Origin: Caballeronia hypogeia
Lineage (GTDB): Bacteria > Pseudomonadota > Gammaproteobacteria > Burkholderiales > Burkholderiaceae
DNA: 64,000 bases
Assembly: GCF_001544875.2 (NCBI RefSeq)
Contig: NZ_FCOA02000016.1
Span: 108,631 to 172,630, forward strand
Direction of reading: 5' to 3'
The position numbers and the translations under genes are program-made. Below are positions 16,986-23,631 of this stretch, piece by piece. The first letter of the stretch is position 1. Each line of letters starts with the position of its first letter. The notes under the pieces were generated by a model. That model ran no database searches. It was given only the letters and a program-made list of their open reading frames with translations, and was not told the origin of the DNA.

Positions 16986-17888
16986 TCAGAACTGGTAGTT
17001 GATCGACAGGTTGCAGCCGGCTCCGGTTTTGGTCTGTGTGATGGGACTATTGGCGGCGCTGCCGAGCAGTCGCTTGAGTGCGCCATCGGCGGTCATGAAC
17101 CAATGTTTGTCGATGAACCATACGAGCGTGACGCCGACACCGGCCGATTTCAATCCGGCGTGCGCGTCGTACTCGGGATAACCCGACGCGGCGGCTTGTG
17201 TCGCGTTCACTCCGAACCAGCTGTTCATGTAGGTCGAGTCGGCGAAGGTCACTGATGGACCGGCGAACCAGAAGAACGTTTTTGAGCTGCCAGGCATCGG
17301 CATGTAAGCGCCGAGATCAGCGATCCAGCCGTTGGAGCCGCCGAAGCTTCGGGTGATCGCGGCGCGCAATACGAGCGGAAACCCCTTCGATACGACGTAG
17401 TCCGCAGCCAGCTTCAGTTCCGGCGCGGGGTTGATGTTGCCGAGCCCGTTCAGGCGGGAGGGATCGTCGTGACCTCGCCGACCAAGATCGTAGACGCCCG
17501 CGACGCTCACGCGCCAGTTCTCGCCTTGAAGCACGTTCATGCCGATGCCTTCGCCGGTCGACCAGAAGGCAAGGTCTTTGTACCTTATGTCGAGGCTCGG
17601 ACCGACGAGGGCGTGATAGCGGTCCGAGCCGTCATAGCGTGGCCGGAACGCTGTGCCGACTCCGATGCGCACCTCCCAGTCGGCGCGGTTCGCTTCGAAG
17701 AGCTTTTCCAGTGGTACGCCCGCGGAGTATTGCCATTCGTTGAGCGGCGACGGCGTCTGGGCGCGGCCTGCGAGAGGCGCGGCGAGTATGAGGCATGCAA
17801 CGAGCGCCCTCGCAAGCTGTCCTCGCCAACGGGCTTCCGCACGAAAGCGAACTGCGATGATCATCGCGTTCCAGATCGTCGATGCCAT
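16986..17888 (-). CDS. MipA/OmpV family outer-membrane protein
   Basis: A 300-residue outer-membrane protein. After a signal peptide ending near AGRAQ comes an antiparallel beta-strand pattern with GVGTAFRPRYDGSDRYHALVGP at the start of the barrel and a C-terminal strand ending in Phe (LSINYQF), as MipA/OmpV proteins show. The start ATG 17888 was chosen because GGGAGG lies six bases upstream; upstream and downstream ATGs have no ribosome site. E. coli MipA scaffolds a murein hydrolase complex, but most Burkholderia homologues are uncharacterised. A second family member lies at 55818-56651. Confidence 0.85.
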   Translation of the reverse strand: MASTIWNAMIIAVRFRAEARWRGQLARALVACLILAAPLAGRAQTPSPLNEWQYSAGVPLEKLFEANRADWEVRIGVGTAFRPRYDGSDRYHALVGPSLDIRYKDLAFWSTGEGIGMNVLQGENWRVSVAGVYDLGRRGHDDPSRLNGLGNINPAPELKLAADYVVSKGFPLVLRAAITRSFGGSNGWIADLGAYMPMPGSSKTFFWFAGPSVTFADSTYMNSWFGVNATQAAASGYPEYDAHAGLKSAGVGVTLVWFIDKHWFMTADGALKRLLGSAANSPITQTKTGAGCNLSINYQF

Positions 17889-18020
17889 GACGCCTCCCTT
17901 CACACATACCGCGGTCCTGCACTGGCATTTCATTTTGAATGATCAATTCTTCATTTTCGCTTATGAGAAACACAGCTCGCAAGGCGAGGGACATCACCCA
18001 TACCGCCTCGCATTAATTAC

Positions 18021-18033
18021 ATCACAATGTGAT
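18021..18033. promoter_or_regulatory. 13-base perfect palindrome upstream of usp
   Basis: Arms ATCACA and TGTGAT around a central A, followed by an AT-rich block and an imperfect half-site at 18041-18046. It lies about 32 bases upstream of the universal stress protein start, a position suited to a repressor or activator site. The bound protein is not identifiable. Confidence 0.4.
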
Positions 18034-18064
18034 ATATTTGATGTGATGCCGGATGGGAGGCATG

Positions 18065-18541
18065 ATGATCAGTTATCAACGAATCCTGTTGTGCTATAAC
18101 GCCACGCGCGAGGGACGTTGCGCGTTGCGGCTTGGCGCCGAACTCGCCCGGCAGCTCCACGCAGAAACACATCTGCTTGCCGTATTGGACGACGCCGCGT
18201 GGACGCGAGGCCTCGACACCGTTCCCGCGATTCCCTTCGAACTCGAAGAGATGTCGGCGAAGGAGATATTGCGTGAAGGCGTGAGCAGGCTGGCGCAACT
18301 CGGCGTGTTCGCCTCCGGCCACTTCGCAATCGGCAACCCGATGAGTCAGATCCCGCGGTTTGCAGAAGAGCTGAAGATCGATCTCATCGTGGTCGGGCAT
18401 CATCGCAGTGGCCTTCTCGCGCGATGGTGGAGTGGTCAGGACGATGGCAGGCTGCTCGATCGGGTTTCGTGCAGCGTGCTCGTGGCGATGGATCTGGAGT
18501 CCCGACAAGTCCAGCAACATTCCGATGAAGCGCCGTCATGA
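18065..18541 (+). CDS. Universal stress protein (UspA family)
   Basis: A 158-residue single-domain UspA-fold protein. It begins YQRILLCYNATREG, typical of the first strand and loop, and carries IDLIVVGHHRSG near residue 115 and a C-terminal CSVLVAMD strand. The usual ATP-binding pattern G-x2-G-x9-G-(S/T) is only partly kept (GHHRSGLLARWWSG), so ATP binding is uncertain. Two ATGs occur in tandem; the second at 18065 is better spaced from GGGAGG (18055-18060). A palindromic candidate operator precedes it. Confidence 0.85.
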   Translation: MISYQRILLCYNATREGRCALRLGAELARQLHAETHLLAVLDDAAWTRGLDTVPAIPFELEEMSAKEILREGVSRLAQLGVFASGHFAIGNPMSQIPRFAEELKIDLIVVGHHRSGLLARWWSGQDDGRLLDRVSCSVLVAMDLESRQVQQHSDEAPS

Positions 18542-18760
18542 CGTGCGTGGTCGCGCGCTCTCGGGATCACTGGCGTGCATCCCCCAGGCAATCGCCTCTT
18601 TCCGATCGGCGACGCGATGAACATCGAGATGGGCAACGGCGCTGGTCGAGCGTGAGGCTTCTGCTGTCCGATCACCTGTCGAGTCGAACAAGGCGCCGCG
18701 GTACTCGTAATAATTTCCGCAAGAATCGTCGAGTAGGGCTTTTCCCCGAAAGAGGGTCAC
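18536..18760 (-). CDS. Possible small hypothetical protein
   Basis: A 74-codon frame beginning with GTG, convergent with the usp gene and overlapping its stop region. Its composition (YEYRGALF, VAHLDVHRV, KEAIAWGMHASDPE) looks more protein-like than neighbouring shadow frames. There is no ribosome site before the GTG, so it may be a remnant or not expressed. The rest of 18542-18898 shows no other supported feature. Confidence 0.3.
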   Translation of the reverse strand: MTLFRGKALLDDSCGNYYEYRGALFDSTGDRTAEASRSTSAVAHLDVHRVADRKEAIAWGMHASDPESARPRTS

Positions 18761-18898
18761 ATAAATGGTTGATTTTTATGACAGAATACGCGGCGGATGC
18801 GCAGGCTCGTCCGACCAGATGTGGTTGGATGCAGTCACCGGGTAAATATTGCGCATTCTGTTTGTTCGACTTTGCTTTTCGTTTTAGGAGTGTGTGAT
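18542..18898. other. Intergenic stretch between usp and tatA-like gene
   Basis: About 357 bases. It may contain the small minus-strand frame described separately. The last 120 bases become AT-rich and end in the AGGAG ribosome site (18886-18890) of the TatA-like gene, so that part probably holds its promoter. I cannot place boxes with confidence. Confidence 0.4.
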
Positions 18899-19111
18899 AT
18901 GGGAAGTCTTAGCATCGGTCATTGGCTCATCGTTCTGGCCATTGTTGCGCTTATTTTCGGTACGAAGCGGCTTCGTAGCGCCGGTTCCGACCTCGGTGGA
19001 GCGGTCAAGGCCTTCAAGGAAGGCATCGGTAGCGGCTCGACGTCGACCGCCAACTCAACCGCGACCCCGGCGACAATCGATGTCCAGGCGAAGGACGTGT
19101 CCGCGCGTTAA
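18899..19111 (+). CDS. TatA/TatE-like twin-arginine translocase protein (standalone)
   Basis: A 70-residue protein with one N-terminal membrane helix (SIGHWLIVLAIVALIFG), the hinge FGTKRLRSAGSDLGGA and an amphipathic helix VKAFKEG, the exact plan of TatA/TatE, which form the translocation pore. The C-terminal tail is short and Ser/Thr/Ala-rich. No tatB or tatC is adjacent; the canonical tat operon must be elsewhere, making this an extra copy. ATG 18899 has AGGAG eight bases upstream; longer in-frame starts lack one. An RDD membrane protein follows 81 bases downstream. Confidence 0.85.
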   Translation: MGSLSIGHWLIVLAIVALIFGTKRLRSAGSDLGGAVKAFKEGIGSGSTSTANSTATPATIDVQAKDVSAR

Positions 19112-19192
19112 GCACGAAAAGGCAACTGCCGGAGAGACAGGACGATTTCCCACACAGAGGAAGAACCTCAGCGAGATAGTCTTGTTCTCACC

Positions 19193-19645
19193 ATGCGGCT
19201 CGCCACTTATTCCGAGCGCGCTCGCGCTCTGTTCATCGACTCGATCTGGTGGACGTTGATCCTTCTCTTCGTTCCGCTCGGGCCTTCCATCGAAGATATT
19301 CCGCTTTCGCCCGATGCGTTTGCGACGACTCTGCTTGCATGGCTGTTGCTGGCGCAATGCCTTCCAATACTCATCACGGGTGTGCTATGGGCCGTGTGGG
19401 GCACTTCACCAGGCAAGCGTATGGCGGGGCTGAGGATCGTCGACGCCGACAGCCATCAGCCGATGACGGTGAAACAAGCCGCGCTCCGCACAGTGGGCTA
19501 TCTGCTCACCTTCGCCATGTGCGGTGCGGGCTTTGCTTGGGTGATGTTCAACCCGCGCAAGCAGGCTCTTCACGACCGCATTGCAAACACGGTGGTCATG
19601 GCGGAGAAGACTGTTTCTTCGAAGCCAATTCCTGCAGGGGAATGA
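19193..19645 (+). CDS. RDD family membrane protein
   Basis: A 150-residue integral membrane protein of the RDD family. The N-terminal RARALFIDSIWW helix keeps the Arg and first Asp of the family signature, but the second Asp is replaced by Ser. The WGTSPGKRMAGLRIVDADS block after the second helix is characteristic, and the C-terminus has NPRKQALHDRIANTVV with the conserved His-Asp. Some RDD proteins act in Na+(Li+)/H+ exchange, but most are unassigned. It may share a transcript with the TatA-like gene. Confidence 0.82.
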   Translation: MRLATYSERARALFIDSIWWTLILLFVPLGPSIEDIPLSPDAFATTLLAWLLLAQCLPILITGVLWAVWGTSPGKRMAGLRIVDADSHQPMTVKQAALRTVGYLLTFAMCGAGFAWVMFNPRKQALHDRIANTVVMAEKTVSSKPIPAGE

Positions 19646-19808
19646 CGCACGTGTCGAATCGATGCGTCGTTGCGATGCGGTGGGTCCACACGTCCTACGA
19701 GTCTGCGCAGGTGGTGCTATTCTTCGTAAGCGCCCGTGAGCCGTTACGGGATACTGGATTGCTCTGCATACGACCGGCGCCTTCAATTCGCCGGCCAGGG
19801 AGATGCAC

Positions 19809-20738
19809 ATGCCGGCCCGCTCGATCGCCTCGCTGTCCCTTTCCTTCGGATTGGTCTCTATTCCCGTGAAGCTATATTCGGCCACTGAAAGTGCCTCGGA
19901 GATACGCTTCAACCTGCTCGCGCCCGATGGCTCGCGAGTCAAGCAGCAATACATTTCTGAAGTGACGGGCAATGTCGTCGAACGATCGGCGATGCAGAAG
20001 GGTTATCAGTTCGAGAAAGACAAGTATGTGATTTTCACGGGCGACGAACTCAAGGCGCTGGAGGAAAGCGCGAGTCACGTCGTGGAAATCGTTTCGTTCG
20101 TTCCGGAGAAATCCGTCGATCCGGTGTTTTATGACAAGGCCTACTTCATCGCACCCGACAAGCGCGGTGCGAAGCCATACAGCCTTCTGCACGACGCGCT
20201 CGCGAAGACCGGCCGATGCGCGCTCGCCAAATGGTCATACAAAGGCCGAACGCGAATCGTGCAGATAAGGCCGGCCGAAGACGGCATGGTGTTTCAGCAA
20301 TTGCTGTTCGCGGATGAAGTGCGGTCGCTCAAGGAACTCAACATCGAGCACGTTTCGGTTTCCGACTCGGAATTGAAACTCGCGATTCAGATCATCGAGC
20401 AGGGCGCGGAAGATGCCTACGATGCGTCCGCATACGAAGACGAAGAGAAGAAGCGCATCCTCGCCGCCATCGACACAAAGATCGAAGGCAAGCAGATCGT
20501 GATGGCGCAAGCCGATGAAGCCGCGCCGGGCGGCGAAGTCATCGATCTGATGGAAGCGCTGCGCGCGAGTCTCGCAAAGGGCGGCGCAAAGGCCAAGCCG
20601 GCGACGCGGCGCAAGACTATAGCGAAGGCGTCAGAAGAAGTCGAGGTTCCGAAAGCCAGAAAGCCGGCTGCGCGTGCGCCGAAAGCATCCGCCGATGTAT
20701 CCACCGAAGCACCCGCGAAAGTCCGCGCCCGCAAGTGA
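19809..20738 (+). CDS. ku: Ku protein (bacterial non-homologous end joining)
   Basis: A 309-residue bacterial Ku homologue. The core (residues 1 to about 255) starts SIASLSLSFGLVSIPVKLY and contains VKQQYISEVTGNVVER, KGYQFEKDKYVIFT and VFYDKAYFIAPDKRG, the beta-barrel ring that encircles DNA ends. The remaining ~55 residues are a Lys/Ala/Pro-rich tail of the type that modulates DNA binding in bacterial Ku. ATG 19809 sits six bases after AGGGAG; another ATG two codons upstream overlaps that site. No ligD is in the window, so its partner ligase must be encoded elsewhere. A MerR-TPR gene overlaps its stop. Confidence 0.94.
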   Translation: MPARSIASLSLSFGLVSIPVKLYSATESASEIRFNLLAPDGSRVKQQYISEVTGNVVERSAMQKGYQFEKDKYVIFTGDELKALEESASHVVEIVSFVPEKSVDPVFYDKAYFIAPDKRGAKPYSLLHDALAKTGRCALAKWSYKGRTRIVQIRPAEDGMVFQQLLFADEVRSLKELNIEHVSVSDSELKLAIQIIEQGAEDAYDASAYEDEEKKRILAAIDTKIEGKQIVMAQADEAAPGGEVIDLMEALRASLAKGGAKAKPATRRKTIAKASEEVEVPKARKPAARAPKASADVSTEAPAKVRARK

Positions 20739-21577
20739 CCCGACGCAACATCTCGCACGACGTTTCACTCGCAAAACTTCAGTCGATGTTGGGCGTGTCG
20801 CGGCGCGTCGTCGAAGGTCTGGTCGAGCTTGGACTCGTGAGCCCGTCGCGCGGTCCGCGCAACGAACTGCGCTTCTCGTTTCAGGATGTCGTCATGTTGC
20901 GCACCGCGCTGCAACTCAGGTCGAGCAAGACGTCGCCGCGCAAGATACGCGAGGCGCTCGCACGGCTCCGGCGCGAGTTGCCCGATGCGTTGCCGTTGTC
21001 CGGAATCCGGGTGGCGGCGGAAGGCAACTCGATCGTCGTGAAGACAGGGCCTTCGCGCTGGGATGCGGTGACCGGACAGATGCTGCTCGATTTCGAAGTC
21101 GCCGAAGTCAAGGGCGACGTCGTGCTGCTCGATGCAACGCCTGAACGCAAGAGCGCGGCGGCCGCGCAAGCGCAGGAGTGGTATCGGCTGGCGGAGCAAC
21201 GGGTCGCGACCGATCCGCAAGGAGCGGAGCACGGCTACAGACGCGCGATCGAAGTGTCGCCCGAGCCTTTTTACTCGGCGTATGTCGATCTCGGCGCGCT
21301 GCTGTGCGATAGCGAAAATCATTGCGGCGATGCCTTGCGAGTCTTCGATGAAGCGCTCGTCCATTTCCCGAACGATGCAATCCTGCATTTCAACCGCGCC
21401 GTCGCGCTCGACATGCTCGGTCGACTCGACGACGCCCGCCGCGCGTATGAGCAGTGCCTCGCGGTGGATCCCGAATACGCCGATGCGCATCACAATCTCG
21501 CGATTCTGCTTGAGAAACGCGGCGACAGGCGCGGCCTCATCCGGCATCTGAATGCGTACAGAAAGTTGAACAACTAG
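20735..21577 (+). CDS. MerR-type HTH protein with tetratricopeptide repeats
   Basis: A 280-residue protein starting with GTG and overlapping the ku stop by four bases (GTGA), so it is translationally coupled to Ku. Residues 1 to about 75 form a MerR-type winged helix (KLQSMLGVSRRVVEGLVELGLVSPSR, then FSFQDVVMLRTALQL). A linker with two short beta strands follows. From about residue 145 are TPR units, including EWYRLAEQRVATDPQGAEHGYRRAIE, ALRVFDEALVHFPNDAILHFNRAVALDMLG and ARRAYEQCLAVDPEYADAHHNLAILLEKRG. Such hybrids lack an obvious ligand domain; a role in regulating end joining is inferred only from the coupling. Confidence 0.85.
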   Translation: MTRRNISHDVSLAKLQSMLGVSRRVVEGLVELGLVSPSRGPRNELRFSFQDVVMLRTALQLRSSKTSPRKIREALARLRRELPDALPLSGIRVAAEGNSIVVKTGPSRWDAVTGQMLLDFEVAEVKGDVVLLDATPERKSAAAAQAQEWYRLAEQRVATDPQGAEHGYRRAIEVSPEPFYSAYVDLGALLCDSENHCGDALRVFDEALVHFPNDAILHFNRAVALDMLGRLDDARRAYEQCLAVDPEYADAHHNLAILLEKRGDRRGLIRHLNAYRKLNN

Positions 21578-21588
21578 CGGAGACGCGC

Positions 21589-22320
21589 ATGGTCACCACC
21601 AACTCGCAAGCGGGCACGAACGTCGAGGAAATAGCGGATGGCCTGTATCGCATCAACACGCCCGTCACGCTGCCGGGCGACGCGGGCGGCTTCTCGTTCA
21701 ATCAATATCTGATCGTCGATGACGAGCCGCTCTTGTTCCACACCGGCCCGCGCCGCATGTTTCCCCTCGTGCACGAAGCGCTCTCGCATGTGATCGATCC
21801 TTCGACGCTGCGGCACATCGCGTTCTCGCATGTCGAAGCGGACGAATGCGGCTCGCTCAACGAATGGCTGGCGACCGCGCCCGATGCCGCGCCGCTATGC
21901 GGCACCGTCGCGGCGATGGTGTCGATCTCGGATCTCGCGGATCGCGCGCCCGTCGCGCTCGCGGATGGTCAGGCCATTTCGCTCGGACGTCATCGCGTGA
22001 AATGGCTCGACACGCCGCATCTGCCGCACGCGTGGGAATGCGGCTTTCTGATGGAAGAGCACACGCGCACCCTGTTGTGCGGCGATCTGTTCACGCAGGG
22101 CGGCGCGACGCTGCCTGCGCTCACGACAGCCGACATACTCGGGCCGAGCGAAGCATTCCGGCGCAGCATGGACTACTTCTCGCACACGCGAAACGCCGAT
22201 GCGATGTTCGAGCGTCTCGCGCAACTCGAACCGACGACGCTCGCCTGCATGCATGGCAGCGCGTGGAGCGGTGATGGCGCGGCGTTGTTGAGGGCGCTGG
22301 CGCTGAGCGTGCATGACTGA
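21589..22320 (+). CDS. MBL-fold protein with flavodiiron-type di-iron site
   Basis: A 243-residue metallo-beta-lactamase-fold protein. The metal motif is SHVEADE (His81, Glu83, Asp85), the His-x-Glu-x-Asp arrangement of flavodiiron (ODP) proteins rather than the hydrolase HxHxDH. His147, Asp166 (CGDLF) and the late CMHGSAW His complete a plausible di-iron set; the residue after Asp85 is Glu where flavodiiron proteins usually have His. No flavodoxin domain is fused. It follows the MerR-TPR gene by 11 bases. An oxygen- or NO-reducing or sensing role is possible; a hydrolase is the alternative. Confidence 0.82.
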   Translation: MVTTNSQAGTNVEEIADGLYRINTPVTLPGDAGGFSFNQYLIVDDEPLLFHTGPRRMFPLVHEALSHVIDPSTLRHIAFSHVEADECGSLNEWLATAPDAAPLCGTVAAMVSISDLADRAPVALADGQAISLGRHRVKWLDTPHLPHAWECGFLMEEHTRTLLCGDLFTQGGATLPALTTADILGPSEAFRRSMDYFSHTRNADAMFERLAQLEPTTLACMHGSAWSGDGAALLRALALSVHD

Positions 22321-22341
22321 ACGCCGCGCTGTCGCGGCGTT
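22320..22341. terminator. Bidirectional hairpin terminator
   Basis: Nine-base perfect stem, arms AACGCCGCG and CGCGGCGTT with a CTGT loop, placed exactly between the convergent MBL and response-regulator genes. Only a short T tract flanks it, so termination strength is uncertain. Confidence 0.6.
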
Positions 22342-22350
22342 CATAGGAGA

Positions 22351-23631
22351 TCACACGCGCTGCGCCGGCGCGAGCGCATCGCCTTGCGCGAGATCGCAGC
22401 CTTCCCAGCGGAAGAACTGAAGATCATCGCAGTTCGACACGCCATCGGCGATGGCGCTCACGCCGAGCGTATGCGCGAGCGCTACGATCGCCCGCGCGAC
22501 CACCGCGCGCTCCTGACGACGCGTCACGTCCTCGACGAAGCTCTCGTGAATGCGGATGCGATCCGGACATAGCGCCTGCAGATCGAACAGCGAGATGCGT
22601 TCGAGGCCGAAGTCCACCAGCGTGATCGATACGCCCAGCTTCTGCAACGCGCGCGCGGCCATGCGCCGTTCGCCGAGCAGCGCGCCGTTGAACTGCACGT
22701 CGAGCGCATCGCCTTGCAGATTCGCATCCGCGAGCGCGGTCCTGATCATCGCGATGAGCTCGTCGTCGCTCGCGCCTTTCAACAGCAGCGGCACGCAGAC
22801 GCGGGGCGCGGGCGTCGCGCCGTCGTCGCGGTACTGGCGAGCGAGCGCGCATGCATGACGCAGCATCGCGCGGTCGAACGATGCCAGCAGCGCGGCATCG
22901 TCCGTCATCGCGACGATGCGTTGCGGCGTGATCGCGCCATCGCGCGTCGGCCACGCGGGTCTCATCTCGATGCCCTTCACCGCATTCGACGCAAGATCGA
23001 TCTGCGGCAATGCATGCACGATGACGTTATCTGTCAGCAACGCGGCGTCCAGATCGGCGCACAACGCGCGATCGTGTTCGCGATCCGTCGGCCCGCGCGT
23101 ATCGCTCGTCGCGGGCTCGGCGGACAGCGCATGCACGCCGCGCAGCGCCATGATGGTCTCGTAAGTGCGCAGTCCCGTCACGACGATGGACGTGAGCTTC
23201 TGCGCCGTCAATTCGGTCTTGAGAAAGTACCCGTTGATCTCGTAACGCGTGATGACGTCGCGCTCCGGCGCCATGCCGGGCTGGCCCGTGCGCAGGATGA
23301 TCTGCACGTCATGATCGTGGAGCGTGTCGCGGATATGGCGCACGAGTTCGAGTCCCGCATCGTCGGCTTCCATCACGACATCGAGCAGGATCAGCGCCGT
23401 GCCGGGATGCGCCGCGAGCCACACGCGCGCTTCCGCCGCCGAATGCGCGCTCGTCAGTTCGATGGCGCGGCCGGAGAACGTCGCATCGGCGAGCACGAGG
23501 CGCGTGACTTCGTGGATCTCCGGCGCGTCATCGACGAGCAGCACGGGCCACGGCGGCGCTTGAGGTCCCGCGAGCGTGCGCGAGGCATCGTTGCGCGAGC
23601 TCTCGCTGCGCAGCCACGAAGGCGCGGTCAT
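22351..23631 (-). CDS. Response regulator with degenerate EAL domain
   Basis: A 426-residue protein. Residues 28-150 are a receiver domain: acidic pair Asp34-Asp35, phospho-acceptor Asp84 in LILLDVVM, Thr115 and Lys138. The segment after it (YEINGYFLKTELTAQKL) resembles the DUF3369 linker of some response regulators. Residues 190-426 have the fold pattern of an EAL domain, but the EAL signature reads EMR (222-224), the Asn of the metal site is absent, DDFG is VDFG and the late AEGVE Glu is Asp397. Cyclic-di-GMP hydrolysis is therefore unlikely; binding or protein contact is more probable. ATG 23631 overlaps the kinase stop by four bases (ATGA), so the two genes are coupled. Confidence 0.86.
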   Translation of the reverse strand: MTAPSWLRSESSRNDASRTLAGPQAPPWPVLLVDDAPEIHEVTRLVLADATFSGRAIELTSAHSAAEARVWLAAHPGTALILLDVVMEADDAGLELVRHIRDTLHDHDVQIILRTGQPGMAPERDVITRYEINGYFLKTELTAQKLTSIVVTGLRTYETIMALRGVHALSAEPATSDTRGPTDREHDRALCADLDAALLTDNVIVHALPQIDLASNAVKGIEMRPAWPTRDGAITPQRIVAMTDDAALLASFDRAMLRHACALARQYRDDGATPAPRVCVPLLLKGASDDELIAMIRTALADANLQGDALDVQFNGALLGERRMAARALQKLGVSITLVDFGLERISLFDLQALCPDRIRIHESFVEDVTRRQERAVVARAIVALAHTLGVSAIADGVSNCDDLQFFRWEGCDLAQGDALAPAQRV

